From Burkholderiales bacterium (GTDB taxonomy: Bacteria; Pseudomonadota; Gammaproteobacteria; Burkholderiales; SG8-41), in contig JAHCAI010000004.1 in assembly GCA_019634975.1 (NCBI GenBank), positions 109,979 to 173,978 on the forward strand: a stretch of 64,000 nucleotides of DNA, given 5' to 3'. Under the pieces are notes generated by a model that did no database searches, was not told where the DNA came from, and saw only the letters and a list, made by a program, of their open reading frames with translations. Shown here in pieces: positions 42,435 to 51,314 of this stretch. The translations under genes were made by a program, and so were the position numbers. Each line of letters begins with the position of its first letter. Positions within the stretch are counted from its first letter, which is position 1.

Positions 42435-43483
42435 GCTCTGCCTCCTTCCAGATCCATCGCTGGGCTGTTCATTAGTGTATGGCGTGCCGCCTCGGTCACG
42501 CTCATGCCTGACTGCCTGGCTCGAGTCATGACCTGACCGACTTTGATGCCCGCAGCAAACAGATCCATTACCGAATACGGCCCTAGTTCCGAGGGCATAT
42601 AGGACATGAAGCCCGGGGGCGCCAATTGCTCCGGATACACTGATATGCCGTGTTGTTCTAGATGGTCTCGATCGACTAGCCCCGACACAACGCCGACGCC
42701 GGTGGTATTGGCTTTTACCAAGGATTGCGTATCGATTAGACCACCCGGACCAAGCAGCAGCCGGTGGTTTGCGTGCTCCGCCACGATAATGTAGGTGGCC
42801 CAGGCTGCCGCCTCGGTTGCTTCGGAGAATACGCAAGTCGGGGATATCCGCCTGCAGGCAATATTTAGTCTGTGAAATCCATCCACAATTGGTTGGGCCA
42901 GAGTGTACTGATCGCCGATAACAAGTATGCGGTCATCGATAATCGATGCTTTATGGCTCATGGCCAGATGAAGCGCGGTGAGGAAGCTATATGGGCGTAA
43001 GTCACACGGGGCTTGATGTTCGTTGGTCCCCATGATCAATATGCCTCTTCGCCGGGCCGTGTCGAGGTCAATCTCTTCTGGACGAAATTCCCAAGACTCC
43101 CACATCAGCGGCAACACCGCGGTATTTTTCATCTTTTCGATAAAATTAGTTTTGAAAGGCCGAAGGTGGCCACTATTGGTGACGATATCAGCGCTGCCGA
43201 TGGTGGTTTCATCGAGATGCGTGCGAAACTCGTAGCGATTTAACAGACCCACTTCGTCGTAGGCGACGTTCATAGATTCTTCGACTTCCTCTGTGCCGGC
43301 ATATCTGCTGTTCTTGCAGAAGGTGATAACACGGTCGGCTCCGCCAAGCAGGGGAATCATCGGATTGAACAAATAGGCGCCAGATGCTGCCTCGGTCAAA
43401 ACGGTGAGGCCTCGGCAATCGATTTCGTACTTCTGCACTAGTTGCCGAGCATATTTTATGGCGCGTGTGGGAGGGACCTGCAT
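42425..43483 (-). CDS. Uncharacterised Rossmann-type protein, 2-hydroxyacid-dehydrogenase-like
   Basis: I do not recognise a named family. The 352-residue protein has a Rossmann-like core, with RILVIGDQYTLAQPIVDGFH (about residues 184-203) in the nucleotide-loop position but without the usual GxGxxG. The preceding half resembles the substrate domain of D-2-hydroxyacid dehydrogenases: GSADIVTNSGHLRPF, PLMWESWEFRPEEIDLDTAR, RRGILIMGTNEH. A C-terminal LGPYSVMDLFAAGIKVGQVM segment follows. It lies between a WbmS-like deacetylase-fold gene and an acetyltransferase, all closely spaced, so a role in making or modifying an unusual sugar or acyl group is likely but unproven. Confidence 0.6.
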   Translation of the reverse strand: MQVPPTRAIKYARQLVQKYEIDCRGLTVLTEAASGAYLFNPMIPLLGGADRVITFCKNSRYAGTEEVEESMNVAYDEVGLLNRYEFRTHLDETTIGSADIVTNSGHLRPFKTNFIEKMKNTAVLPLMWESWEFRPEEIDLDTARRRGILIMGTNEHQAPCDLRPYSFLTALHLAMSHKASIIDDRILVIGDQYTLAQPIVDGFHRLNIACRRISPTCVFSEATEAAAWATYIIVAEHANHRLLLGPGGLIDTQSLVKANTTGVGVVSGLVDRDHLEQHGISVYPEQLAPPGFMSYMPSELGPYSVMDLFAAGIKVGQVMTRARQSGMSVTEAARHTLMNSPAMDLEGGRAWI

Positions 43484-43492
43484 GGAGGTGAG

Positions 43493-44209
43493 TTAAGTCA
43501 GAAGATTTGTCAGCCAAGTCCGGGCGCCATCGCCGGAGCAACGCATCGCTTGCAGCGCTAGAGGATCGTTGCCTTGGGTGCGAGCTGCGAAATAGCGGTC
43601 TAGGCTTTCAGTGTTAAGAAAAAGATGGATGGGGTGGAAGTTGTATACCTGAAGTCCACTGTCAGATGCTTTCAAATCGCGATTAATATCGAACGTGATG
43701 GAGCGCGTTGCTCTCTGGTAAAGCATTCCGTCGTCGGCGAAATAGACGGGCCCCTCAAGCAATCCGTTGAGCTGATAAAAGGGATGTATGTTGCGATCGC
43801 CGAACATCAGATAATTGCTCAAGTGGGTTATGCCCGCGCTGCGGTAGAGATCCAGCCATCGACCCGACGTCGTCATGGCATGACTTCGTAGAACCTTTGC
43901 CTCAGGTGCGATGCGCGCTAGGTTATTGATGATGTCGCTAGCAGATACGTTGCTGTTGCCGCTAATTAATGGGTCGAAGTTGGGGTGTAATCCGAGTTCA
44001 AAGAGAGGGTTGTTGCGCAACCGATCCAACAGTGGCGTGTCGTGAGTAATGAAGAAGCAGGCCTTCACTCCGGCACGCTCGATCAATTCAAGTGTGTCTT
44101 CAAGAATGGCATCGTGTGCCCAGTCGATATCGACGGACAGAATGCGCTTTCCTGCCCAAGTGTCGGCCTGAGAGGGGTCGAGATCATGGAAATGGACAAA
44201 CTCAGACAT
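43493..44209 (-). CDS. WbmS-like polysaccharide deacetylase-fold protein (CE4 related)
   Basis: The 238-residue protein has the start of a CE4 barrel: RILSVDIDWAHDAILEDTLE (aspartates 27 and 29, His32), KACFFITHDTPLLDRL (His56), ELGLHPNFDPL (His75) and VLRSHAMTTSGRW. This pattern fits the WbmS family named from the Bordetella O-antigen locus, whose members are proposed N-deacetylase-like enzymes. ATG 44209 is used; another in-frame ATG lies eight codons upstream. It overlaps the upstream beta-propeller gene by 8 bases. Activity is inferred only from the fold. Confidence 0.72.
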   Translation of the reverse strand: MSEFVHFHDLDPSQADTWAGKRILSVDIDWAHDAILEDTLELIERAGVKACFFITHDTPLLDRLRNNPLFELGLHPNFDPLISGNSNVSASDIINNLARIAPEAKVLRSHAMTTSGRWLDLYRSAGITHLSNYLMFGDRNIHPFYQLNGLLEGPVYFADDGMLYQRATRSITFDINRDLKASDSGLQVYNFHPIHLFLNTESLDRYFAARTQGNDPLALQAMRCSGDGARTWLTNLLT

Positions 44210-45131
44210 CAGAATACGCCAAGCCGATTCCATCTAAACCAAATCGATTGCCGTTGTAAAACATGAAAAGCCGATTACCGTGGCGGACAACCTCCATTTT
44301 GTCGATAGCCTCGCTGTCCCATCCGCTCCTGCTGACGGGAAGGCACATGCCTTCTCGCCGCACCCAGTGCGTACCGTCCACGCTTTCGGCATAGCCGCAC
44401 TGGTAACACGCACCCTTCCGTTTGACGGGAAACCACGCCCGGTACCCACCTGCGTGCTCGTCGATGGTCATCCGTGAGATGTTGGTTTCCCCCTCTTGCA
44501 AGCCAAGCGCCACTTCACCTTCACGCGTCCACTCAATGCCATCGCTTGAGCGGGCGATCTTGATGTCGTACCACGATGTGGGTATGTCTGACGTAAACTC
44601 AAACTTGAATCCCGAGAGGTAGTACATTACCCATTGATTTTTCTTGCGGATTACGGTTCCCCCAGATACCATCCATGGGTCGAATCGGCTGCGCTGAAGT
44701 ATCGGTGCAGGGGAATACTTATGGAACGTACCACCGCCATCGCGGCTGATAGCCAGTCCCATCGAGGCGTAGAACAAAGGTTCTTTCTTGCCGGTGTTCC
44801 AGCCTAGGTAATAAAGGTAGATGTCCCCATTGTCGGCCTTTACGAGGCTACAGGCTTGAACGCCGTGGTCGTCGAAAAACCCCCAATCCCCTGGCTCCAA
44901 AACTGGGTGCTTTGTTGTGTCAAGAATCCGGCGAGGCTCTTCGAGGTCAAGGTCGAATCGGCCGACATGGGCGCGGTTGTCTTTGTCGCGCGAACTGAAA
45001 AATATACGAAATTGGCTACCGCCGAGCGACATTCGGGTGGGCAGTGCGGCATGGCTCGCTTGCCAGGACAGGCTGGTGTCGGGTTGATAGATTAACCCGA
45101 GCTTATGCCAATTTATCGATTTTGCCTTCAT
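44202..45131 (-). CDS. Five-bladed beta-propeller, glycosidase-like (GH43/GH32/GH130-type fold)
   Basis: The 309-residue protein shows repeated blade-like motifs: FRIFFSSRDKDNRAHVGRFD, DNGDIYLYYLGWNT, NQWVMYYLSGFKF, GYRAWFPVKRKGACYQCGYA, NRLFMFYNGNRFG, each followed by a strand with SxDGxxW-type words (SSDGIEW, SVDGTHW, SRDGGGTF). This is the fold of GH43/32/130 enzymes. There is no signal peptide, so it would be cytoplasmic, which is odd for a hydrolase and suggests action on a nucleotide- or lipid-linked sugar. GAGAGGA precedes ATG 45131. Catalytic residues were not assigned. Confidence 0.7.
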   Translation of the reverse strand: MKAKSINWHKLGLIYQPDTSLSWQASHAALPTRMSLGGSQFRIFFSSRDKDNRAHVGRFDLDLEEPRRILDTTKHPVLEPGDWGFFDDHGVQACSLVKADNGDIYLYYLGWNTGKKEPLFYASMGLAISRDGGGTFHKYSPAPILQRSRFDPWMVSGGTVIRKKNQWVMYYLSGFKFEFTSDIPTSWYDIKIARSSDGIEWTREGEVALGLQEGETNISRMTIDEHAGGYRAWFPVKRKGACYQCGYAESVDGTHWVRREGMCLPVSRSGWDSEAIDKMEVVRHGNRLFMFYNGNRFGLDGIGLAYSDV

Positions 45132-45138
45132 GGTCCTC

Positions 45139-46188
45139 TCAAAGATGCCTATACAGGTAGTTCGAAACACCCTCTACGGCGCCACCGACCATTTCCTGAA
45201 TCTTATGATTGGCTTGTAATTTATAACCGCACCCTCGCATAAAACGGGTTAGTCGAGACTCCATTCGATCTTCGGTCTCGATAAGCACTTCGCGCACGTG
45301 CCCAGCCTCTAGAAGAGTTCGCGCACCGTCTAGGACACTAAACTCGGCGCCGTCCACATCTATCTTCAGATAGTCCGGGCGGGGCAGGTCGTGGCGCTCA
45401 ATGAGTGCGCCGAGCGATTCGGCCAAGCACGGCTGCGAGTAAAGCACCCCTCTGTTCACAAGTCCAACTCGTTGTTCTGCGCCGGTGAACTTGCCATGCG
45501 CTCCTTCATAAGGCAGGTCAGGGGATACTAGATCGACAAGACCAGGTCGATCCGAAAGTGCAACCTGTAATGTAATGAACGGGCGCTTCAGACTGTCGTG
45601 GTTCAGCAATCGATTCTTGCTAAGCAATCCGAAGTTGAGCGCATCGGGTTCGAAGGCGACGATTACGCAGTCTCGTGTGATTGCGCCGAATAACGCAAAC
45701 AAACCGTTCGAGGCACCTACATCATAGAAACAGGAGCCAACGGTAAACGACTCGATCCAACGAATTGTATCGGGCTCGATAGCAAAAAATCGTTTTGCCA
45801 CGATCGCTGAAAGCTGGTTTGGTGTGGCAAGTCTCATGGACCCACTAGCCAAGGGCACCTCAACGACATCGGTTGGTGCAGGACCTCTTAGAAGATCGAT
45901 TGGCTCGTACTTGGTGAACCCGAGCGAATCCAGCTTTCGAGTCATAGTCCGCCAAGCAAGACCGGCAACCAGGATACGTTCGAACATGCTGCGTCGATCA
46001 ATCGCTTGTTCGACCGAGTAAATTGGTATACCGGCGTGAAACTCCCCGGCTTTGCCGTCGTCGATGATACAAGTGATGCTTAGATCGGAGCGGTCACGTT
46101 GAATGGCATCAAAGACAAATCTACCCACAGCTCCGAAACCGTAAAGGGCAATTGGGCCCGGTGGGAGGGCATGCAGATCGGTGATCAT
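45139..46188 (-). CDS. FkbM-family methyltransferase with N-terminal nucleotide-sugar-like domain
   Basis: The 349-residue protein has two parts. Residues about 1-100 form a small Rossmann-like domain (IALYGFGAVGRFVFDAIQRD), of a kind seen ahead of sugar-modifying enzymes. Residues about 130-330 are an FkbM O-methyltransferase: SCFYDVGASNGLFALFG (SAM motif), VAFEPDALNFGLL, YLKIDVDGAEFSVLDGAR, VLIETEDR. It overlaps the dioxygenase gene by 4 bases. Likely methylates a sugar of this cassette. Confidence 0.82.
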   Translation of the reverse strand: MITDLHALPPGPIALYGFGAVGRFVFDAIQRDRSDLSITCIIDDGKAGEFHAGIPIYSVEQAIDRRSMFERILVAGLAWRTMTRKLDSLGFTKYEPIDLLRGPAPTDVVEVPLASGSMRLATPNQLSAIVAKRFFAIEPDTIRWIESFTVGSCFYDVGASNGLFALFGAITRDCVIVAFEPDALNFGLLSKNRLLNHDSLKRPFITLQVALSDRPGLVDLVSPDLPYEGAHGKFTGAEQRVGLVNRGVLYSQPCLAESLGALIERHDLPRPDYLKIDVDGAEFSVLDGARTLLEAGHVREVLIETEDRMESRLTRFMRGCGYKLQANHKIQEMVGGAVEGVSNYLYRHL

Positions 46189-46997
46189 GTAAACGTTGTG
46201 TGGAGCTGGTCGAGTGATGGAAAGTTCTGGGTTACCAATTCCTGGCTCGGTTGATAAACGGAATAGGGATGAGGCATTCCTCGATTAACAAAGTTTGGCT
46301 CGGCCGCATCATTGAAGCGCACGTGAATCGACCAGCGAATAGCTTGCGTCACGTTGTCACCAGAACGGTGCACGGCAAAGGCCGAAAACGCAACGAGGTC
46401 GCCCGCTCGAACTTCGACCGGCACAAACGACGAGGCGGGTGCAATTGATTCGGGTATACGGCGGTACCACTCATCTTTCTCGGTCAAGCGGAGGCCTGTC
46501 AGGTGGCTGCCGGGAATGAACTCGATAGCACCTAGTCCGACGTCGATATCGACGAGTGGCACCCAGATGACCACCGAATTGAGGCTACCCTGCATGCTCC
46601 GCCAGTCTTGGTGCGGAGGAGTCTTATAGTGGCCTTCGTTTTTCGCGAGATGTCTCGAGTTGAAGTAGATGATGGGTTTCACACAGACAATAGGCATCGC
46701 TAACCCTAAGCCGTGTAACAGATCCGAAATCTGTTCCGAGACCACGAAGCGATGCATGCTGATTAAATGCTGGGCCGCACGGGCGGCACCAAGAAAATCG
46801 GCATAGCTGACTGTGAATAACTGGTAGAGCGCGTCGGCAAATCCTTGCTCTCCCGAGTGCTCGTCAAGCCAGTTCTTGCGAAACATCTTGCGGAAGAGTG
46901 CTTTTGCGTCTTCCTTGATGGCCTCCACTGACCGAGGGTCCACCGCATTACGCAACAGCACGTATCCGTCGCGTTTATAAGATTCTAGATGTTGCAT
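46185..46997 (-). CDS. Phytanoyl-CoA dioxygenase-like Fe(II)/2-oxoglutarate oxygenase
   Basis: The 270-residue protein has the metal triad and 2-oxoglutarate arginine in the right order: H129 and D131 in PPHQDWRSM, H210 in FAVHRSGDN and R221 in QAIRWSIHVRF; IEFIPGSHL lies between them as in PhyH proteins. ATG 46997 follows CAGGAG. PhyH-type enzymes hydroxylate small molecules and occur in some sugar and natural-product clusters; here it may hydroxylate a sugar or an acyl substituent. Sits between a methyltransferase and an FkbM gene. Confidence 0.82.
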   Translation of the reverse strand: MQHLESYKRDGYVLLRNAVDPRSVEAIKEDAKALFRKMFRKNWLDEHSGEQGFADALYQLFTVSYADFLGAARAAQHLISMHRFVVSEQISDLLHGLGLAMPIVCVKPIIYFNSRHLAKNEGHYKTPPHQDWRSMQGSLNSVVIWVPLVDIDVGLGAIEFIPGSHLTGLRLTEKDEWYRRIPESIAPASSFVPVEVRAGDLVAFSAFAVHRSGDNVTQAIRWSIHVRFNDAAEPNFVNRGMPHPYSVYQPSQELVTQNFPSLDQLHTTFT

Positions 46998-47013
46998 GGA
47001 AGGCTCCTGCAAA

Positions 47014-47640
47014 TCAGTGACGCACGATAATCGTCCACTCATACAAAGGATAGTCATGCAACAGTGCGACTTTGCGTGCGTAGTGACGCTTGCAATGGTC
47101 AAACCAAAAGAGCGGGTCGCCATAAAACAGATGCTGCTCCTGCCAGTCAACGTAAGTCGAGAGCAAGTTGAAGGAAAAGCCTCGGCGTGAGTGTCGGTTA
47201 ATCTCGTCCAGCTTTGTGAGAATAAACTGTTTCCATTCTTCCTCGGTAGCATCGAATCGCACATTAAACGTGCCGGACACGAAGGTGTAGTCGGCTTCGG
47301 ATTGCAGTTGGGTCGATTGATGCAGATCGAGTTTTCCGTTGAAATCTTTTTGTCGGGTTCGGGCGGTTGCCAGCATCTCTGAGCTAATGTCGTAGCCATG
47401 ATAAGCGTTCACGCGCATTCCCCGCCCCTGGAGATATTCCAGATGTGCGCCATAGCCGCAACCATAATCATTCACGCTGAAGGGTTGACCATCGTCGACT
47501 ATCACCTCGGTTAGTTTGTCAAAGCGCAGCTTCTGAGACTCGGCCGAATTCCAGCCCACTGCAGTTGAAACAGGTCCGTCTCGCCCAAGGTTATCGCTGT
47601 AAAGGTCGCGAATGCGCGAGAGCGATTTCGGTGTGCCCAC
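47014..47640 (-). CDS. Class I SAM methyltransferase
   Basis: The 208-residue protein has the SAM-binding motif VNDYGCGYGAHLEYLQGRGM (about residues 56-75), YHGYDISSEMLATAR and a FVSGTFNVRFDATEEEW segment after the core. It abuts the PglD-like gene (stop and start adjacent). N- or O-methylation of a sugar is likely; sequence alone does not say which. Confidence 0.8.
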   Translation of the reverse strand: MGTPKSLSRIRDLYSDNLGRDGPVSTAVGWNSAESQKLRFDKLTEVIVDDGQPFSVNDYGCGYGAHLEYLQGRGMRVNAYHGYDISSEMLATARTRQKDFNGKLDLHQSTQLQSEADYTFVSGTFNVRFDATEEEWKQFILTKLDEINRHSRRGFSFNLLSTYVDWQEQHLFYGDPLFWFDHCKRHYARKVALLHDYPLYEWTIIVRH

Positions 47641-48300
47641 TTAGAACTCCAGTTGATCGCTTGGTTTGGGAAAAACCTTTGTGGCGTTGGGTACATAGAC
47701 CTCGCGTGCACGAGTATCGCGGGCGATGACAGCGCCGGCCCCGATCAGGTTCTCGGCCCCGATGTTCAGGCTGTCATGCAATGTCGAATTGACACCGAGG
47801 AAGCAGTTATCGCCGATATGGCAGGAGCCGGACACCACCACATGTGAGGAGATGAAGCAGTGATTGCCAATCGTGGAATGATGGCCAATGTGGTTGCCAC
47901 TCCACAACACAGTGTTGTTGCCGATGCTAACGTAAGGTTGAATGACGTTGTTCTCAAAGATGAACACGTTTTCACCAAAGCGGTTGCTACCCCAGGTTTT
48001 GACACCAGGCGCAACGAATGTTGCAAACGAATAACCTCTGGACTTTAGCTCCTCGTATGTGCCTTGGCGTATCTTGTTCATCTTGCGATATCCAATGGCC
48101 ACAAAAACCGTTACTTCATCCGGTCGGTAGTGCTGCGCAAGGTTCTCAATCGTGATTACCGGTGCGCCACAGAACTCCTCTTGGTTTTTGTGCTTCTCGT
48201 GGCAAGAGAAGGCGCGCACACGGTAGTCGGTGTATTCGTGAAAGTAGTCTCGGACGACCTCCGCAAACAAGGACGTGCCTACAACAACCATGTCTTTCAT
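47641..48300 (-). CDS. PglD/NeuD-like sugar acetyltransferase
   Basis: The 219-residue protein starts MKDMVVVGTSLFAEVVRDYF (nucleotide-sugar domain) and contains a hexapeptide beta-helix from about residue 105 (RFGENVFIFENNVIQPYVSI, IGNNTVLWSGNHIGHHSTIG, CHIGDNCFLGVNSTLHDSLN). The GHHSTIG histidine pair is the catalytic region in PglD-like enzymes. Probably acetylates an amino sugar of the cassette. It overlaps the FemAB-like gene by 4 bases. Confidence 0.83.
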   Translation of the reverse strand: MKDMVVVGTSLFAEVVRDYFHEYTDYRVRAFSCHEKHKNQEEFCGAPVITIENLAQHYRPDEVTVFVAIGYRKMNKIRQGTYEELKSRGYSFATFVAPGVKTWGSNRFGENVFIFENNVIQPYVSIGNNTVLWSGNHIGHHSTIGNHCFISSHVVVSGSCHIGDNCFLGVNSTLHDSLNIGAENLIGAGAVIARDTRAREVYVPNATKVFPKPSDQLEF

Positions 48301-49358
48301 GTGATTTCCTGTTCTGCGCTTTTGGCTTTTAGGTTAGAAAACGGCAAAACAAAGAAGCCTGGGTACTCGCGCAGCAGAGTATCACGCGTTGCAACTCGAA
48401 CGGCCGACGATCGCACGCGTGTGAAGTAGTAATATGGAATGTCCGTTGTGCCCCATTTTTTCTTGAATGCGTACACGCCGCCCTGACTGAGCCAAGTTCC
48501 CCCCCAATTCCATTGGCGGTATCCGGCCTTCATCGCGTCTACCATTGCCTGATAGATCATCAGCGGCAGCGCTTGCAAGGGGCGATGTTCTTCAACGACG
48601 CAGGGTGTGTAGTATTCCACCGTTAGATTGTAATAAAGCAATAGCAGTGCCGCGATGCGTTTACCTTCATGCTCTGCAAGGTAGATTTTCCAGCTATCTG
48701 CGGGTAAGAGCTCTGGGATGCGCTCGAAGAACGCTAACCGCTTTGGTAGTCCGCCAATTGATTTTATATTCTGGTCGTGCGTGGCATGTAGAAAAGCAAT
48801 CGCATCAGATGATTGCGATGCCGTAACCTGAACGCCGCTGCGTTGGGCCTTGCGGATGTTACGCGGTCTCGGATCGGCGAATAGCCTCATGAGGCTGTTT
48901 GCTTGCTGATCCAAGGGAAATACGGTGAATTGACCAATACGCTCGTCACGAAGGTCGTAGGGTAAATGAGTCTCATACAAAGCGTGATCACCCAGCAGCG
49001 GATTAGTGATTAGCGTAGATGCGCAGGCGTCGGCTTGTTCGCAAAATGCAGTGAATGCACGGATTGCAGCGAGCTTGGCTTCAGTGTCGTCCCCTTTCGT
49101 CATGACGCCCCCGTTACTCCCGTAATATGCGAGCGAGTTGACCACGGGGCCCAAGGCGCCGTTTTTGATCAGCAACGGCAGAGCCCCTCGCAGGCCGGAC
49201 TCATCGCTTACTGTGATCCAGCGCGCAGTAGATCCTGTTTCATGGGCAATCAGCTTAATGTAGTGTCGGCTACTGTAAATCAATGAGCGAGAGTCAGACA
49301 GCAAAAATGCCTCAATATCGTCTGTTCCGTACTCGTCAATGATTTCTACCGTTAGCAT
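48297..49358 (-). CDS. FemAB/GNAT-like acyl- or aminoacyltransferase
   Basis: The 353-residue protein has the double-GNAT layout of FemAB-related proteins: an N-terminal half with FLLSDSRSLIYSSRHYIKLI, LPYDLRDERIGQFTVFPLD and the RNIRKAQRSGVQV helix, then EHEGKRIAALLLLYYNLTVEYYTP and AGYRQWNWGGTWLSQGGVYAFKKKWG, a family-like C-terminal motif. It could transfer an amino acid or acyl group to a sugar amine. It opens the AT-richer cassette. Confidence 0.75.
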   Translation of the reverse strand: MLTVEIIDEYGTDDIEAFLLSDSRSLIYSSRHYIKLIAHETGSTARWITVSDESGLRGALPLLIKNGALGPVVNSLAYYGSNGGVMTKGDDTEAKLAAIRAFTAFCEQADACASTLITNPLLGDHALYETHLPYDLRDERIGQFTVFPLDQQANSLMRLFADPRPRNIRKAQRSGVQVTASQSSDAIAFLHATHDQNIKSIGGLPKRLAFFERIPELLPADSWKIYLAEHEGKRIAALLLLYYNLTVEYYTPCVVEEHRPLQALPLMIYQAMVDAMKAGYRQWNWGGTWLSQGGVYAFKKKWGTTDIPYYYFTRVRSSAVRVATRDTLLREYPGFFVLPFSNLKAKSAEQEIT

Positions 49359-49430
49359 GGGTCAGTGTGGAGTGACGATGAGCAATTGTCTGGGCGATGG
49401 GTCAGATAACCGGGAAAAAACCATATCAGG

Positions 49431-51311
49431 CTAACCTAGCGTCGATTCAAGCCATTGTTCGATGTTTAGTAGGGACCAGATTAGTAAGCGCCGATTTTTG
49501 CGTCCTTCCAGATGTTCGTTTATTAAAGTGGTAACGGCCCCACGATCAAGATGGCGATATATGTGTGGCTCGCCATTTAGTAACTTGCGTCGGACAAAAT
49601 TTATGCTCTCTCCTTTAAACCAGCTTGCGTCTGGCGAGGAAAATCCTTGCTTCTCAGCGCCTGTAATTTCCTTTGGAATATAACGGCACATAACATCGCG
49701 CAACAGTTGCTTGCCATCGCGAGTTTTCTGAAAGTATTTAGCGGCCTTAATGCCAGGCTCATTTTCGTTGATCCGCACAGCCTCGGCCAGATTGTTGAGC
49801 TTCAGGTTGACCGGGCACTGCATGGCGAAATCAACGAGGTTGTTGTCCATGAATGGAACCCGTGTTTCTAGGCCATGCGCCATGCTGAGCTTGTCCTCGA
49901 CTACGAACAAACCGTGCAGAAAGGTTTTTGCCTCGAAGTACAGGGAGTGATTGATGTAGTCCTCCGGGCGGTCGAGTTCATTGTCGTGGGTCAGAAAGAC
50001 GTCGCGGAAGATGTCGCGGGTCCATACGTGTTTGACTTCGCTCCAGACCGGGGCAAATACCTTGGATAGGACGCTGTTGGGAATCAGCCGCTGCCAGAAC
50101 ACGTAGTATTGATCGATGTAATGCTCGAAGTCCTGGTTGACGACGGCACGGTAATAGCGCCAGGGATAGCCGCCAAAAAGCTCATCGCCTCCGCTGCCCG
50201 AAAGTACGACCTTGACGAACTTGCTGGCGAGTTTCGCGGCATAGTAATTCGGGTAGCTTTGTCCTACACGCGGCTCTTCTAGGTGGCTGGCGAGTTTCGG
50301 CAGGCAGCGTTCCATGTCGCCAGCCTTGAGTACCATTTCGTAATGTTCGGTCTTGAATCTCGCCGACATGGCTTCGGCCTCGCTGCGTTCGTCGAAGGCC
50401 AGTTCGATACCAGAAGCCGAGCTCAGGTCGAAGCCGCAGGTGAAGGTTTTCAGGTAGGGAAAGGACTGTGCGGCGATTGCGGTGATCGATCCGCTGTCCA
50501 TGCCGCCACTGAGATAGGCGCCGAGCTCGACATCGCTGACCAGCTGTCGGTTGACTGCCTGCCGGAACAGCCGGTCAAGCTCTTCCAGATACTCTGCCTT
50601 GGAGGCGGGCCGGTCGGGTTCGCGGAAGCGGTAATCCCAGTAGCGGGTCAGCGCGGGTTCCGCGCTTTGGGCGCCGAGGTCCAGGGTTGCGTAGTGTCCG
50701 GCCGGGAGCAGCTGGATGTTTTTCAGCAGAGTTCGCGACGTGAAGATGTTTTGGAACGTGAAATATTCGAGCAGTGCCGGCGTGTCGAGCGCCCTGGTGA
50801 ACGCGGGGTCGGCGAGAATCGCTTTCTGCTCCGAGGCAAAACTGACACGCCGGCCTTGTGTCCCGACATACAGTGGCTTGATGCCATAACGGTCGCGTGC
50901 GAGCAGCAGTTTTCGCTTTTGTCGGTCCCACAGTGCGAAGGCGAACATGCCGTTGAAGCGCCGCAGTGCCTCGGTTCCCCAGCAGGCCATCGCGTAAAGT
51001 ACGACCTCGCTGTCCGTGCTGGAACGGAATCGGTAGCCGGCGGCCTCCAGTTCAGTGCGCAACTCGCGGAAATTGTAGATTTCACCGTTGTAACTCAGGA
51101 CGTAACGGTGATCCGCGCTGATCATCGGCTGGTGGCCTGCCGGAGACAGGTCGATGATCGCCAGCCGGCGATGGCCCAGTCCCAACGGCCCGTCGATGTA
51201 GCTGCCTTCGCCGTCCGGGCCGCGATGGGCGATGGCGTCGGTCATTCGCTGCAGCAGCACCGGCGCCACCGGTTCGCCATCAAGGTTCAGGATACCAGCG
51301 ATTCCGCACAC
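49431..51311 (-). CDS. Glutamine-dependent asparagine-synthetase-like amidotransferase
   Basis: The 626-residue protein has both AsnB domains: an N-terminal glutaminase with catalytic Cys2 (MCGIAGILNLDG, AHRGPDGEGSY, LGHRRLAIIDLS, SYNGEIYNFRELR) and a C-terminal AMP-forming synthetase with AYLSGGMDSGSITAI, SGSGGDELFGGYPW and ETRVPFMDNNLVDF. In polysaccharide clusters such proteins (WbpS-like) amidate uronic acids; the wbpA-B-D-E genes nearby make a uronic acid, so that role is more likely than asparagine synthesis. Three bases follow the DegT gene's end. Confidence 0.85.
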   Translation of the reverse strand: MCGIAGILNLDGEPVAPVLLQRMTDAIAHRGPDGEGSYIDGPLGLGHRRLAIIDLSPAGHQPMISADHRYVLSYNGEIYNFRELRTELEAAGYRFRSSTDSEVVLYAMACWGTEALRRFNGMFAFALWDRQKRKLLLARDRYGIKPLYVGTQGRRVSFASEQKAILADPAFTRALDTPALLEYFTFQNIFTSRTLLKNIQLLPAGHYATLDLGAQSAEPALTRYWDYRFREPDRPASKAEYLEELDRLFRQAVNRQLVSDVELGAYLSGGMDSGSITAIAAQSFPYLKTFTCGFDLSSASGIELAFDERSEAEAMSARFKTEHYEMVLKAGDMERCLPKLASHLEEPRVGQSYPNYYAAKLASKFVKVVLSGSGGDELFGGYPWRYYRAVVNQDFEHYIDQYYVFWQRLIPNSVLSKVFAPVWSEVKHVWTRDIFRDVFLTHDNELDRPEDYINHSLYFEAKTFLHGLFVVEDKLSMAHGLETRVPFMDNNLVDFAMQCPVNLKLNNLAEAVRINENEPGIKAAKYFQKTRDGKQLLRDVMCRYIPKEITGAEKQGFSSPDASWFKGESINFVRRKLLNGEPHIYRHLDRGAVTTLINEHLEGRKNRRLLIWSLLNIEQWLESTLG

Positions 51312-51314
51312 GGC

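Noticed and set aside
49431..51311. Housekeeping asparagine synthetase
   Set aside because: It cannot be excluded by sequence, but its place among wbp, DegT and SDR genes makes uronic-acid amidation the better reading.
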